Positions 1-9,566 are shown, counted from the stretch's first letter. The stretch is DNA of 64,000 nucleotides from JAMXLO01 sp963799415 (GCA_963799415.1 CAWCXI010000022.1:67264-131263); one strand, 5' to 3'. The notes: a model not told the origin generated them from the letters alone. Numbers and translations: made by a program.

Positions 1-1032
1 CGGATCGGGTTTCAGGGCGCCGCGCTCCACGCGCTTGACTATGTCGGTCAGCACCACGTTGGCAGGGGTCGCGATGCCGATCTCGTCGCCCTTCTTAGCC
101 ACCATCCCGTTGAGGAATTCGATCTCGGTGCGCCGACCCTTCACCATGTCCTGGCCCATCGACGGCCGATGCTCGCCGCCACCGCCACCCACCTCCGCCA
201 GGCGGTGCTCGTCATAGTGACGCGTCGCCGCCGCGTCGCCTTCGCCGGCACGGGCGATGATCTCTGGATCGAGGTGCTGGATCTCCTCCAACTCATAGCC
301 GAGCGCCTGGCCGACGCGGATCGCCTCGCTGCCGAGGCGGGCCGAGAAGTGACGGATCGCGTCGTTCTGCACCATGTCCTTGCCGATCATGCCGGTGCAG
401 GCCGACAGCCCGTTGCCCATCACGTTGGTCACCAGCTTCGACCAGCGCTCACCCCAAAGGTTCTCGGTGACCATCGCGCTGTCGGCTAAACTGACCAGGC
501 GGCAGATCTCCTTCAACCGATCGGTGACGCGGCCATGCACCTCGCCGGTGCGGAACACCGTGTGCTTCGTGCCGCTCTTGCCCGCGGCGCGACGTACATG
601 CCCCGGCTCGCACAGATCGACGGTGATGGAACTGGCGATGCACCCCACCGTCTTGCCCCAGCCGACCACGCCGGCGATCGTCTCCTCATTCATGCAGTTC
701 TGCAGCGAGACGATGAAGCCGCCGGGTGCCAGGTATTGGCTAATGAGCGTGGTCGCCCACTCGGTGTCGTATGACTTCATGCAGACGAAGGCGATGTCGA
801 TCGGCTTCTCCTTGGCGAGCTGCTGCGCGTCGGTCACGTGCATCGCGCGTACCTTCGTGGTGAATTCCGGCACATCGCGGATGTGGCTGATCTTCAGGCC
901 GTCGCGCTGCATCTTCTCGACATGCGCCGGCCAGGGATCGATGAACGTCACGTCTTCACCGGCCTGCGCCATGTGTGCACCGGCATAGCCGCCGACGGCG
1001 CCAACGCCCATGAATGCGATCTTGTTACCCAT
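1..1032 (-). CDS. ketopantoate reductase-like (ApbA/PanE family) oxidoreductase, 3' end cut by window edge
   Basis: An open frame of 344 codons runs from ATG at 1032 to base 1 without a stop, so only the last residues are missing. The N-terminus carries the Rossmann dinucleotide-binding loop GVGAVGGYAG, and a central stretch CMKSYDTEWA followed by LQNCMNEE matches the NADPH-dependent ketopantoate reductase fold (family usually 290-340 residues). In the family these enzymes reduce 2-dehydropantoate to pantoate, but many catabolic paralogues exist. Its place at the end of a minus-strand operon with a flavin monooxygenase (1357-2508) and a dimeric-barrel protein (1043-1357) suggests a catabolic paralogue rather than the pantothenate enzyme; this is inference. 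Only 10 bases separate it from the previous gene. Confidence 0.85.
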   Translation of the reverse strand, partial: MGNKIAFMGVGAVGGYAGAHMAQAGEDVTFIDPWPAHVEKMQRDGLKISHIRDVPEFTTKVRAMHVTDAQQLAKEKPIDIAFVCMKSYDTEWATTLISQYLAPGGFIVSLQNCMNEETIAGVVGWGKTVGCIASSITVDLCEPGHVRRAAGKSGTKHTVFRTGEVHGRVTDRLKEICRLVSLADSAMVTENLWGERWSKLVTNVMGNGLSACTGMIGKDMVQNDAIRHFSARLGSEAIRVGQALGYELEEIQHLDPEIIARAGEGDAAATRHYDEHRLAEVGGGGGEHRPSMGQDMVKGRRTEIEFLNGMVAKKGDEIGIATPANVVLTDIVKRVERGALKPDP

Positions 1033-1042
1033 GTTTCTCTCC

Positions 1043-1357
1043 CTAGCTTTCCAGCGTATCCGCAATCTCGATGATCTCGCGCGTGCGGGTCACGCGTGTG
1101 CCCCAGCGCGCGTCGAACTCGGCGATCAGCGCGCGGATCGCCGGCGAGGTGCTGACGGCTTCCGCCGCGGCAGCGTCGGCGAACCGATAAAACGCGTAAT
1201 GCACGGATGGATCGGTCCGGCTCCAGCCGCGCGAGGCCCGTTTGGCGCCGAACGCTTTCATCGCATCAGGAAGGTGCTCGCTGCGATACCAGTGATCGAA
1301 ATCGCGCCGATCCGTCTCGGCCACCACCGCTCGCACCACCAGCCAAGCTCCTGCCAT
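1043..1357 (-). CDS. small dimeric alpha-beta-barrel-like protein (EthD/DUF-type), 104 aa
   Basis: Start ATG at 1357 overlaps the stop of the upstream monooxygenase gene by one base (TGATG), so translation is probably coupled. The protein has the motif FDHWYRSEHLPDA near residue 20, and a strand/helix pattern (HYAFYRF, then AIRALIAEFDARWG) resembling ferredoxin-like dimeric barrels such as EthD or monooxygenase-accessory proteins. No catalytic residues can be assigned. Because it is coupled to a flavin monooxygenase it may help turn over or protect a reactive product, but that is inference from position only. The frame could be extended upstream, but the coupled ATG gives the natural start. 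Confidence 0.7.
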   Translation of the reverse strand: MAGAWLVVRAVVAETDRRDFDHWYRSEHLPDAMKAFGAKRASRGWSRTDPSVHYAFYRFADAAAAEAVSTSPAIRALIAEFDARWGTRVTRTREIIEIADTLES

Positions 1358-2508
1358 CACCCCTCCCGACGCAGGCCCTGACGCGCGAGCCGCGGCAACA
1401 CTTCCTGCACGAAGAATGGAATCTCCTTCAGGTAGTCGAGGAACGCAACCGAGGTGCCGGTCAGCCCCATGATGCTCATCTGTTGCATGTCGGCGACGAC
1501 GTCGTCGGGCGTGCCGACCAAGGGGAAAGTGCCAGGGTACGCACCATCGTAGCGCTTGCCGGATGCCCGCATGAAGCGGTTGACCAGCGGTCGTCGGATC
1601 TCGTTGCCGGCGGCATCCTTCACCACCGCTCCGCGCTGGCGCCGATGGTACGCCTGGCCCTCTGCATCGGCCATCTCCTCCGCGAAGTAGTGGTAGAACT
1701 CCTCCGCCTCGCGCCGGGTCGGCCGGCACACCACGTGGGACATGGTGTAGATGTCAACGCGCCGGCCGTAGCGTGCGACATAACCGTTGATGTCGGCGAG
1801 CAGGGCAGGGGCCTGATCCAATTCGCTCATCGTGGTGAACAGCACATCGGCTGCGAGCGCGGCGAAGTCGCGACCCTTGGGCGAGAAACCGGCTGACATC
1901 ACCGCCGGCCACGGCCGCTGCACCGACACGGGATCGGTCTGTAGCCGTTTGAGGTGAAAGAACTCGCCGTTCCAGTCGAACTCCGGCCCGCCTTGCAGCA
2001 GTTGCGACCAAACTTTGAACCACTCCAGTCCGTGGTCATAGCGGCGGTCCTGGTCGATGGTGACACCGTGCAGGTCGAACTCCTCCTGGTTCCAACCGCA
2101 CACGATGTTCAGACCCGCCCGACCGTGCGTGACGTGGTCGATGGTGGCGATGGCCTTGGCGCCGAACGTCGGCGTGACCAGCGGCACATGGATGGTGGAG
2201 AAGATCGCAATGCGTTTCGTCAGCGCACCCAGGGCAGCCCCATGCGTCAGTGTCTCGAACGAACGGCCGTATATGTTGGACTTGCCCTGAAAGCCGCGCC
2301 ACTTCGCTACCGGCAGAATGAATTCGATCCCGGCATCGTCGGCAATTCGCGTCATTGCCACGATGTCGTCCCAGTCCGCGCGCCAGCGTTCCGGTGCGAG
2401 GCTCATGGTCAGCCCGCCGTCGCAATTGGCGCTGAATACACCGAGCTTGAACGTGTTCGGTCCGAACAGCGGGTTGTTGGAACGGGATGGGTGCATCGGT
2501 GGGTCCAT
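1357..2508 (-). CDS. LLM-family flavin-dependent monooxygenase (RutA/SfnG-like), 383 aa
   Basis: This is a full-length bacterial-luciferase-like TIM-barrel monooxygenase. Recognisable segments are PVAKWRGFQGKSN near residue 68, the strand IFSTIHVPLVTP, the FMN-site region HGRAGLNIVCGWNQEEFDLHG and the C-terminal LVGTPDDVVADMQQMS. They align in order with pyrimidine monooxygenase RutA and dimethylsulfone monooxygenase SfnG, which use FMNH2 supplied by a separate reductase plus O2. The rest of the rut or sfn operon is absent here, so the substrate is unknown. The gene begins 9 bases after the stop of rlmI and is followed by two short-spaced genes, giving a four-gene minus-strand unit. The first ATG (2508) is used; an internal ATG four codons later is also possible. 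Confidence 0.9.
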   Translation of the reverse strand: MDPPMHPSRSNNPLFGPNTFKLGVFSANCDGGLTMSLAPERWRADWDDIVAMTRIADDAGIEFILPVAKWRGFQGKSNIYGRSFETLTHGAALGALTKRIAIFSTIHVPLVTPTFGAKAIATIDHVTHGRAGLNIVCGWNQEEFDLHGVTIDQDRRYDHGLEWFKVWSQLLQGGPEFDWNGEFFHLKRLQTDPVSVQRPWPAVMSAGFSPKGRDFAALAADVLFTTMSELDQAPALLADINGYVARYGRRVDIYTMSHVVCRPTRREAEEFYHYFAEEMADAEGQAYHRRQRGAVVKDAAGNEIRRPLVNRFMRASGKRYDGAYPGTFPLVGTPDDVVADMQQMSIMGLTGTSVAFLDYLKEIPFFVQEVLPRLARQGLRREG

Positions 2509-2517
2509 CGTTCGCGC

Positions 2518-3693
2518 TCAGAATAGTTGGATCAATTGCGTTTTTAGATATGCCGTCTCCGGTAGATGCGGATGCACCGGATGGTCCGGGCCGGCGCCGC
2601 TGGTGAACAGAATGCGGCCCTCGCGCCGCGCGCGATGCAGGCCGAAGACGATCTGTGCGCTCCACGCTTCCAGCGGAGCGTGATGGCTGCACGAGGCGAC
2701 GAACAGGAAGCCACCCGGTGCCACCAGTGGTGCTGCCAGGCGTGCCATCCGGCCGTAGGCGCGCAACCCCGCCTCTGCATCCTTGCGTGAGGGCGCAAAC
2801 GCTGGTGGATCGCACACCACGATGTCGAACCGTTCACCGACCAGTGCCGCCATCGCATCGAACCCGTCTTCGCGCCTGACTTGCACGCGATCCGCAATGC
2901 CGTTCAGGGACGCGGTTGCCTCCGCTTGCGTCAGCGCCGGCGCGCTGCTGTCAACCAGCAGCACCTCGCGCGCTCCCGCCGCGGCGCAGCGCAGACCGAA
3001 CGCGCCGATATGGCTGAACACGTCCAGCACCCGCGCGTCTTTCGCCAACGCAACCACGCAATCGCGGTTGGGACGCTGGTCGAAGAACCAGCCGGTTTTC
3101 TGCCCGCCCAGCGGATCAACCATGAACCGCACGCCGCCCTCGATCACCTCGGCGCGTGCGTCATTGCCGAACAACAGCTCGACGTTTTCTGCCAACCCCT
3201 CATGCCGACGTGCCGCAGAGTCATTGCGCGCCACCACTGCACGCAGCGGCAACAAGCCGGTAAGCGCCTCCACGATCGACGATGACAGCCGATCCATCCC
3301 AGCGGTGTTCGCCTGCAGCACCGCAACATCATCATAGCGGTCGATTACCAAGCCCGGCAGCCGATCTGCCTCGGCGTGCACCAGCCGGTGGAATGGCGTG
3401 TCGCAAACACGACGGCGCAGTGTGACCGCCTCGTCCAGACGCACGCGCAGCCAGTTCACGTCGATCGCTGCCGTTGGATCGCGATCAAGCAGTCGCGCCG
3501 CGATCAGGCTGCGCGGATTGAACATGAACGTACCGAATCGAGTGCCGTCGTCGCCCTCAATCTGGACCAGGCCGCCGGCCGGCATCTGTCGGTAATCCGG
3601 CTTCATGAGAAGCTCGTTGGAGAACACCCAGGGCGAGCCGGCCCGCAGCCGCCGTCCCTGGCCAGGGTTGAGTCGCAGTGTCGGTCGGTTCAA
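2518..3693 (-). CDS. rlmI: class I SAM-dependent rRNA methyltransferase RlmI-like, 391 aa
   Basis: RlmI makes m5C in 23S rRNA (position 1962 in E. coli). The protein has an N-terminal PUA-type RNA-binding domain (LNPGQGRRLRAGSPWVFSNE, residues 7-26), an RNase-H-like linker with LPGLVIDRYDD, then a Rossmann methyltransferase domain with LDVFSHIGAFGLRCA as motif I, the catalytic-loop DPPAFAPS and the late SCSHHAP segment holding the second family cysteine. Length matches the family (about 390-400). It is the first gene of the minus-strand group that continues into the flavin monooxygenase. A housekeeping tRNA/rRNA modification gene leading a catabolic operon is unusual but spacing (9 bases) supports co-transcription. 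Confidence 0.9.
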   Translation of the reverse strand: MNRPTLRLNPGQGRRLRAGSPWVFSNELLMKPDYRQMPAGGLVQIEGDDGTRFGTFMFNPRSLIAARLLDRDPTAAIDVNWLRVRLDEAVTLRRRVCDTPFHRLVHAEADRLPGLVIDRYDDVAVLQANTAGMDRLSSSIVEALTGLLPLRAVVARNDSAARRHEGLAENVELLFGNDARAEVIEGGVRFMVDPLGGQKTGWFFDQRPNRDCVVALAKDARVLDVFSHIGAFGLRCAAAGAREVLLVDSSAPALTQAEATASLNGIADRVQVRREDGFDAMAALVGERFDIVVCDPPAFAPSRKDAEAGLRAYGRMARLAAPLVAPGGFLFVASCSHHAPLEAWSAQIVFGLHRARREGRILFTSGAGPDHPVHPHLPETAYLKTQLIQLF

Positions 3694-3886
3694 GCGCTGG
3701 TGTCCATCAATCGCCCAAGGAGCGAGTCCGGGCCGTCACAGGATGCGAAGGCCATCTCCGGGCCACTGTAGGGCGGGCCGCGCGAGGTGCGCTACATTCT
3801 CATGCCCCAGGCAAGCGCAGGTCGGGGATCAAGGTTGACCCGAATATTCAGACGCATATACGCGGATCGGTAACGTCCACTTGGCG

Positions 3887-4147
3887 CTATCTCAGCCAGA
3901 ACCTCTGGAGTGCCCGGTGCGCTTGCGTCTTGCGGTGCCGGCGCATCAGGACAGTGGCCTGTTTGGCCGCTGCGCGTCTGGCTTCGAAGACGATCGCAGC
4001 AAGGTCCTCGCGGATGGCATCGCGACCCAGAGCATCGAGCGTCCACGACACGGCTTGCTCAATGTCTGGCACGCGCAGTTGTTCCGGGCGTGTTTCAAGG
4101 ACGCGGCGCAGGAGCAGGTTTGCGACGTGGCTGAAATCCGTAGGCAT
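3887..4147 (-). CDS. hypothetical 86-aa helical protein
   Basis: ATG at 4147 opens a frame of 86 codons rich in Arg, Ala and Leu, with a well-distributed, helix-like pattern (VANLLLRRVLETRPEQ, later AIVFEARRAAAKQATVLMRR). It ends in a basic tail. I do not recognise a family. No strong ribosome-binding site is visible, only a weak GGGAAAAAG. It sits alone between rlmI (stop 2518, start 3693) and hemA (stop 4395) in an otherwise empty 700-base gap. Frames on the other strand are equally long but look less like protein. If this call is wrong, 3694-4394 contains no gene that I can support. Confidence 0.4.
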   Translation of the reverse strand: MPTDFSHVANLLLRRVLETRPEQLRVPDIEQAVSWTLDALGRDAIREDLAAIVFEARRAAAKQATVLMRRHRKTQAHRALQRFWLR

Positions 4148-4394
4148 TGACTGGGCTTTTTCCCGCTTGCACGGGCGCTTGGCCTAGCACTATCCGTCGC
4201 TACTTGGTAAAGTTCCCGCTATTAACTGAAAGTACGCCCGCTCTGATGGGTTTTGTTCTACTGGAGCGAGAGTGTATTATGCGTCCGACACTTCTTGGTA
4301 TTGAGATAGCGCGCTGCACGTGTCGCGGTTGTTGTATAAGATGCGTTTCAAACGCGCCCGACCTTGCATCCTTTGGTTGTCGCGCCGCGGGTTC

Positions 4395-5597
4395 TCAGGC
4401 AGCGGCGCGCCGTGTCGGAAGCAGGATTGCGCGCAGTGCCGCAACCAACCGATCCATCATCGCATCGGTGTGCAGAGGCGTCGGGGTGATCCGCAACCGC
4501 TCCTCGCCACGAGGCACAGTCGGATAATTGATCGGTGTCGCGTACATGCCGAACTCATCCAGCAGCCGCCGGCTCACCGCGCTGCATAGGGCGGCGTCGC
4601 CAACGTGCAGGGGCACGATGTGGCTGGATGACGGCAGCACCGGCAGTCCTGCCGCGGCCAGGCGCTGTTTCAAAGTATCGGCGCGCTCGAACAGCGCCGC
4701 GCGCCGGTCTGAATTGCCGCGCACGTGGCGCACGCTGGCGAGTGCTGCCGCGGCGATCATTGGCGGCAGCGATGTGGTGAAGATGAATCCAGGCGCACAG
4801 GAACGGATGTAGTCCACCACGGGCGCATCGCCGGCGATGTAGCCGCCGTGGCAGCCGAAGGCCTTGGCGAGCGTCCCTTCGATCACGTCGATCCGCGCCG
4901 CCACGCCATCACGCTCCGCCACACCTGCACCGGACGGCCCGTACATGCCGACCGCATGCACCTCGTCGAGATAGGTCATCGCGCCATAGCGCGCGGCAAG
5001 GTCGCAGATCGCTGCGATCGGCGCGATGTCGGCGTCCATGGAATACACCGACTTAAATGCGATCAGTTTCGGCGCCGTCGGGGAAGTCGCGCGCAGCAGG
5101 TCCTCAAGATGCGCCAGGTCGTTGTGGCGGAAGATTTGGCAGGTCGCCTTCGATCCCTTGATGCCGGCGATCATCGAGGCGTGGTTGCGGGCATCGGAGA
5201 ATACCTGCCAATCCGGCAGCGAGTTCAGAATGGTGGAGAGTGCCGCCTGATTGGACACGAAACCCGACGTGAACAGCAGCGCCGATGCCTTGCCGTGCAG
5301 ATCTGCCAGCTCTTTCTCCAGAGCGTCATGTGCGGGGCTGGTGCCGCTGATGTTGCGAGTGCCGCCGGCGCCGGCCCCCATCTCGCGCGCGGCCGCACAA
5401 GCGGCCTCGATCACCACCGGGTGGCCGCCCATGCCGAGATAGTCGTTCGACGACCAGACCAGCACCTCACTGCCGTCCGGTCGGCGGTACAGCGGGAACC
5501 GTTCCGCCTGCTTGTGCAGCGGCGTAAAGCGCCGATAGCGGCCTTGCGCCTCGATGTCGGTCAAAGCCTCACGGCAGCGAGCTTGAAACGGATGCAT
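4395..5597 (-). CDS. hemA: 5-aminolevulinate synthase, 400 aa
   Basis: HemA condenses glycine and succinyl-CoA to 5-aminolevulinate, the first step of haem synthesis in the C4 (Shemin) pathway found in alphaproteobacteria. Visible features are the substrate-binding start WSSNDYLGMGGHP near residue 48, the GAGAGGTRNISGTSPAHDALE region, FSDARNHASMI, YLDEVHAVGMYGP with the PLP-pyridine Asp, and the Schiff-base lysine in GTLAKAFGCHGG near residue 245. The 400-residue length is typical. The upstream neighbour is a small lipoprotein gene on the same strand 97 bases away. This gene is one of the best arguments that the left block is alphaproteobacterial. Confidence 0.97.
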   Translation of the reverse strand: MHPFQARCREALTDIEAQGRYRRFTPLHKQAERFPLYRRPDGSEVLVWSSNDYLGMGGHPVVIEAACAAAREMGAGAGGTRNISGTSPAHDALEKELADLHGKASALLFTSGFVSNQAALSTILNSLPDWQVFSDARNHASMIAGIKGSKATCQIFRHNDLAHLEDLLRATSPTAPKLIAFKSVYSMDADIAPIAAICDLAARYGAMTYLDEVHAVGMYGPSGAGVAERDGVAARIDVIEGTLAKAFGCHGGYIAGDAPVVDYIRSCAPGFIFTTSLPPMIAAAALASVRHVRGNSDRRAALFERADTLKQRLAAAGLPVLPSSSHIVPLHVGDAALCSAVSRRLLDEFGMYATPINYPTVPRGEERLRITPTPLHTDAMMDRLVAALRAILLPTRRAAA

Positions 5598-5694
5598 CTC
5601 TACGCCTCATCTCCCGACGAGATTGGTTTCCAGTCTATCGGCCGCAACCGCCGCTTCCCATCCGTATAAGCCCGGACGTAAGGTGAATAATCCT

Positions 5695-6099
5695 TCACCG
5701 TACGTAAATGCGAACCTCCTGCTGCGTGCCGGCCTGCTCCGCGCGCAGCCCAAGATGGATACGGCTGGCAGGCACGCCCTGGGCCATGATATCGCGCATC
5801 ACATCCGTTGCCCGGCGCTGCGCCGCAGCCATGTCGGCTCCGGCGGGCAGCATGGCAATCACGTCGTAATCCACCCCGGGCGCGCGTGTCTCGGCCTCCC
5901 GCACCGCATAGCGCAACATGTCCTGATAGTTGGGGTTCGGTTCCGAATAGCCGATCGTGAGCAGGGCTGTGCGGGAGTCCCCCTTCGGTGCTTCGGGCCT
6001 GACTGGCGTTGCCTCCGGCGAGGGGGCGAAGGTCGTCTGGTCCACCAGCTTGCAGCCGGCGAGCGCGAGGCCCGCCGCCAATATCCACATCGCCCTCAT
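5695..6099 (-). CDS. small lipoprotein, 134 aa
   Basis: The N-terminus MRAMWILAAGLALAGCK is a lipoprotein signal peptide with a lipobox (LAGC), so the mature protein begins at Cys16 and is expected to be lipid-anchored. The rest is a small soluble domain with AMLPAGADMAAAQRRATDVM and a C-terminal LGLRAEQAGTQQEVRIYVR strand, reminiscent of the small periplasmic domains used by pilus-biogenesis or OmpA-like proteins, though I cannot name the family. It is transcribed divergently from the M20 hydrolase gene, with 85 bases between starts, and towards hemA. Confidence 0.7.
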   Translation of the reverse strand: MRAMWILAAGLALAGCKLVDQTTFAPSPEATPVRPEAPKGDSRTALLTIGYSEPNPNYQDMLRYAVREAETRAPGVDYDVIAMLPAGADMAAAQRRATDVMRDIMAQGVPASRIHLGLRAEQAGTQQEVRIYVR

Positions 6100-6184
6100 A
6101 CCGACCTCGGTTCCCGTTCCTCACTCTCTTGCAGCTCGGCGCCCCGCGGGCAAGATGTGCCGATCGCACGCAAGGATGCCTCGC

Positions 6185-7432
6185 ATGATCGCCCAGACCA
6201 ACCAGCGCATCGATGGCAGGCGGCTATGGGACAGCCTGATGACGATGGCGGAGATCGGAGCGACGGCAAAGGGTGGCGTACGGCGGCTGACCCTGACCGA
6301 GGTGGACCGGCGCGGCCGCGACAGGTTCCGCGCCGCGTGCGAGGCGGCGGGACTGACCGTGCGGGTCGACGCGATCGGCAACATGTTTGCCCGCCGTCCT
6401 GGCCGAGATCCGAGCCGACTGCCGGTGTTGTTCGGCAGCCATCTGGACAGCCAGCCGTCCGGCGGGAAGTTCGACGGCGCTCTGGGCGTGCTTGCCGGCC
6501 TTGAGGTCATGCACACGCTGAACGACCTTGGACTTATCACCGAGGCGCCGCTCGAGCTGGTGAACTGGACCGACGAGGAGGGCAGCCGTTTCGGGCATTC
6601 GCTGATGGGATCGGGCGTGTGGTCCGGCGTGTTCTCGCTCGACAAGGCCTATGCATTGTCTGATGTGGAAGGCGTAACCGTGGGGACCGCGCTCGACGGC
6701 ATCGGCTATCGCGGGATGGAGCCGGCCGCAGCGTTTCCTGCGGACGCCTATTTCGAGCTGCATATCGAGCAAGGTCCGATTTTGGAGCGCGAGACGAAGG
6801 AGATCGGCATCGTCACCGGCGCGCAGGCGATGGTGTGGTACGACGCGGTCGTCACCGGCCAGGATTCCCACGCCGGCACCACGCCGCCGTCGGCACGCAA
6901 GGATGCGCTGGTATGCGCGGCGCGGATCATCGACCTGGTCGATCGCATGATGCGTGCGCGCGGCGAAGACGGCCGAGGTACAGTCGGTCAGCTTCTGGTC
7001 TCGCCGAACAGCCGCAACGTGGTGCCTGGCGAGGTGCGGTTCTCGGTGGAGTTCCGCCACCCGTCAGATGCAGAGGTGGACCGTCTGGATGCGCAGTTCC
7101 CGCGTGAGGCGGGCTTCATCGCCCGGGACTGCGGGGTGAAGCTGGAGCTGACGCCGTTGTTCAAAATCCCGGCGCAGCCGTTCGATCCCGCCTGCGTGGA
7201 CCTTGTGCGGCAGGGCGCGGCAAAGCTCGGCTACAGTGCGCGTGAGATTGTCTCAGGCGCCGGACATGACGCCGTGTATGTGGCGCGCCACGTGCCGACC
7301 GCGATGATATTCACACCGTGTAAGGATGGCCTGTCGCACAACGAGGCGGAAAGCATCGAGCCCGAAGAAGCGGAGGCCGGAGGGCAGGTATTGTTCGAAG
7401 CTGTCCTGGCGCGGGCAAATAGAATTGCCTAG
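6185..7432 (+). CDS. M20-family Zn-dependent N-carbamoyl-L-amino-acid hydrolase / beta-ureidopropionase-type, 415 aa
   Basis: This is a dinuclear-metal amidase of the HyuC/AmaB/allantoate-amidohydrolase group, which hydrolyses N-carbamoyl amino acids or allantoate. Metal-site motifs are in order: GSHLDSQPSGGKFDGALGVL (residues about 85-104), NWTDEEGSRF, HIEQGPILE, the dimerisation segment GQDSHAGTTPPSARKDA, and the C-terminal SGAGHDAVYVARHVP and DGLSHNEAESI. The start at ATG 6185 fits the family length; the frame is open further upstream but that part overlaps the divergent lipoprotein promoter region. A hydantoinase remnant lies elsewhere in the same genome block (35.4-36.2 kb). Exact substrate cannot be read from the sequence. 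Confidence 0.9.
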   Translation: MIAQTNQRIDGRRLWDSLMTMAEIGATAKGGVRRLTLTEVDRRGRDRFRAACEAAGLTVRVDAIGNMFARRPGRDPSRLPVLFGSHLDSQPSGGKFDGALGVLAGLEVMHTLNDLGLITEAPLELVNWTDEEGSRFGHSLMGSGVWSGVFSLDKAYALSDVEGVTVGTALDGIGYRGMEPAAAFPADAYFELHIEQGPILERETKEIGIVTGAQAMVWYDAVVTGQDSHAGTTPPSARKDALVCAARIIDLVDRMMRARGEDGRGTVGQLLVSPNSRNVVPGEVRFSVEFRHPSDAEVDRLDAQFPREAGFIARDCGVKLELTPLFKIPAQPFDPACVDLVRQGAAKLGYSAREIVSGAGHDAVYVARHVPTAMIFTPCKDGLSHNEAESIEPEEAEAGGQVLFEAVLARANRIA

Positions 7433-7529
7433 CGCAGGTGCAGCCGCTGGCGTGATGGTGCTCGACGGAGGCGGGATTGCCGCCGCAATGCCCGCCCCTT
7501 ATAGCCGCAGGTAGTCTTGAGGAGACGCC

Positions 7530-9566
7530 ATGGCCGCACCTGATGCGCCCACCATCGACAACCCGGTGCTCGCGCACCAGGCGGAGATCCTGGCCCGACC
7601 GCCGACCCAGGCCTGGGAAATGGCCAACACCATCCGCGCGCTCGCGATCGATGCGGTGGAAGCCGCCAAGTCTGGCCACCCTGGCATGCCGATGGGCATG
7701 GCTGACGTGGCGACCGCACTCTGGACCCGCTTCCACAAGTTCGATGCCGCAGACCCCCGGTGGCCGGATCGCGACCGGTTCGTGCTTTCCGCCGGCCATG
7801 GCTCAATGCTGCTGTATGCGTTGCTCTACCTCACCGGACACGACGGCATGGGGATCGAGGAGATCAGGCGCTTTCGCCAGCTTCACTCCCTGGCGGCCGG
7901 CCATCCGGAATTCGGCGAGCACCCAGCAATCGAGACCACGACCGGCCCGCTTGGCCAAGGCTTCGCAACCGCGGTTGGCATGGCGCTGGCCGAGCGGATG
8001 CTCGCGGCACGGTTCGGTCGCTCGCTGGTGGATCACCGCACCTGGGTGATCGCCTCGGACGGCGACATGATGGAGGGCATCAGCCACGAGGCGGCCGCAA
8101 TCGCGGGTCATCTCTGTCTCTCCAAACTCACCGTCATGTATGACGACAATCACATTTCGATCGACGGCGACACCGCGCTGGCATACTCGGACGATGTGGT
8201 GAAGCGCTTCACGGCCTATGGCTGGGCGGCGCGACGGATCGACGGCCACGACCCGCAGCAGATCAATGCGGCGCTGTCGTTCGCCATGCGCTCGAAGAAG
8301 CCGACCCTGATTGCGTGCCGCACCATCATTGGCCTCGGTGCTCCGACCAAGGCCGGCACTGCCGCGACCCACGGTTCGCCTCTTGGAAGCCAGGAAGCAG
8401 CGGCGGCGAAGGCGGCCCTGGGCTGGCACGCACCGCCGTTCGCCGTGCCGGACGAACTGCTGGAGCGATGGCGTGCCGTCGGTAGCCGTGGCGCCGGTGC
8501 TCGTCGCGCCTGGCTCAAGCGCCTTGCACACAACAATATGCGCCCGGAATTCGAGCGGGTGATGGCGGGCAAGCTGCCGGACAACTGGCACGAGACGGTT
8601 GCCGCGCTGAAGCAGGAAATCGCCGAGACCAGGCCGAAGATCGCCACGCGCCAGTCCAGCCAGAAGGTGCTGGAGGCGCTGGTGCCGGCAACGCCTGAGC
8701 TGGTCGGCGGCTCGGCTGATCTGACCGGCTCCAATCTGACCTTTGTAAGGTCCATGGGCACGCTGAATGCCGGCAACTTCTCCGGCCGCTATGTCCACTA
8801 TGGTGTGCGCGAACATGGCATGTGTGCGGCCGCGAATGGCATCGCCCTGCACGGCGGCTTGATTCCCTACACGGGCACGTTCTTCGTCTTCACCGACTAT
8901 ATGCGCCCCGCGATCCGCATCGGCGCCATCGCGCGCGCCCATGTCATCCACGTGCTGACCCATGATTCCATCGGCCTTGGCGAGGACGGCCCGACGCATC
9001 AGCCGATCGAGCACCTCGCCAGTCTGCGAGCCATGCCGCACCTCCACGTCTATCGCCCGGCGGATGCGATGGAGGTGGCCGAGTGCTGGGAACTGGCCAT
9101 TCGCCGCAACGACGGTCCCAGTTTGCTGGTGCTGACCCGCCAGGCTCTGCCAACGATGCGCACTGACACGACCGAAAACCGCTGCGCCCGCGGCGGCTAC
9201 GTGCTGGCGGAGGCCGAAGGGCCTCGCGCCGCGACGCTGGTCGCCACGGGGTCCGAGGTATCGATAGCCATGGACGCGCGCTCTGCCCTGGCCTCCGATG
9301 GGCTTGCCACCACCGTGGTGTCGCTCCCCTGCTGGGAGTTGTTCTCGCAGCAAGATGAAGCGTATCGTGCCGAGGTGCTGGGGACCGCATTCCGGGTCGG
9401 CGTCGAGGCCGCCGGTGGATTCGGTTGGGAGCGCTGGCTTGGCAATGACGGCATCTTCATCGGCATGACCGACTTCGGAGCCTCGGCACCTTATGAGGAT
9501 CTTTACAAACACTTCGGTATCACCCCCGACGCTATCGTGGCCGCGGTCCACAAGCGGCTCGGCTGA
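7530..9566 (+). CDS. tkt: transketolase, 678 aa
   Basis: Transketolase moves two-carbon units between sugar phosphates in the pentose phosphate and Calvin pathways, using thiamine diphosphate. N-terminal ThDP domain: KSGHPGMPMGMADVATALW, GPLGQGFATAVGMALAERM and the Mg-binding ASDGDMMEGISHEA. Middle pyrimidine domain: YVHYGVREHGMCAAANG and GLGEDGPTHQPIEHL. C-terminal domain ends YEDLYKHFGITPDAIV. Length is standard. A purine-rich ribosome-binding site (GAGGAGA) precedes the ATG. It leads a plus-strand tkt-gap-pgk cluster, the order seen in many cbb or central-carbon operons; gap starts 30 bases after the stop. Confidence 0.97.
   Translation: MAAPDAPTIDNPVLAHQAEILARPPTQAWEMANTIRALAIDAVEAAKSGHPGMPMGMADVATALWTRFHKFDAADPRWPDRDRFVLSAGHGSMLLYALLYLTGHDGMGIEEIRRFRQLHSLAAGHPEFGEHPAIETTTGPLGQGFATAVGMALAERMLAARFGRSLVDHRTWVIASDGDMMEGISHEAAAIAGHLCLSKLTVMYDDNHISIDGDTALAYSDDVVKRFTAYGWAARRIDGHDPQQINAALSFAMRSKKPTLIACRTIIGLGAPTKAGTAATHGSPLGSQEAAAAKAALGWHAPPFAVPDELLERWRAVGSRGAGARRAWLKRLAHNNMRPEFERVMAGKLPDNWHETVAALKQEIAETRPKIATRQSSQKVLEALVPATPELVGGSADLTGSNLTFVRSMGTLNAGNFSGRYVHYGVREHGMCAAANGIALHGGLIPYTGTFFVFTDYMRPAIRIGAIARAHVIHVLTHDSIGLGEDGPTHQPIEHLASLRAMPHLHVYRPADAMEVAECWELAIRRNDGPSLLVLTRQALPTMRTDTTENRCARGGYVLAEAEGPRAATLVATGSEVSIAMDARSALASDGLATTVVSLPCWELFSQQDEAYRAEVLGTAFRVGVEAAGGFGWERWLGNDGIFIGMTDFGASAPYEDLYKHFGITPDAIVAAVHKRLG

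Noticed and set aside
4147..4527. Plus-strand open frames opposite and before the end of hemA
   Set aside because: They run into the hemA coding sequence on the other strand and have unnatural composition.
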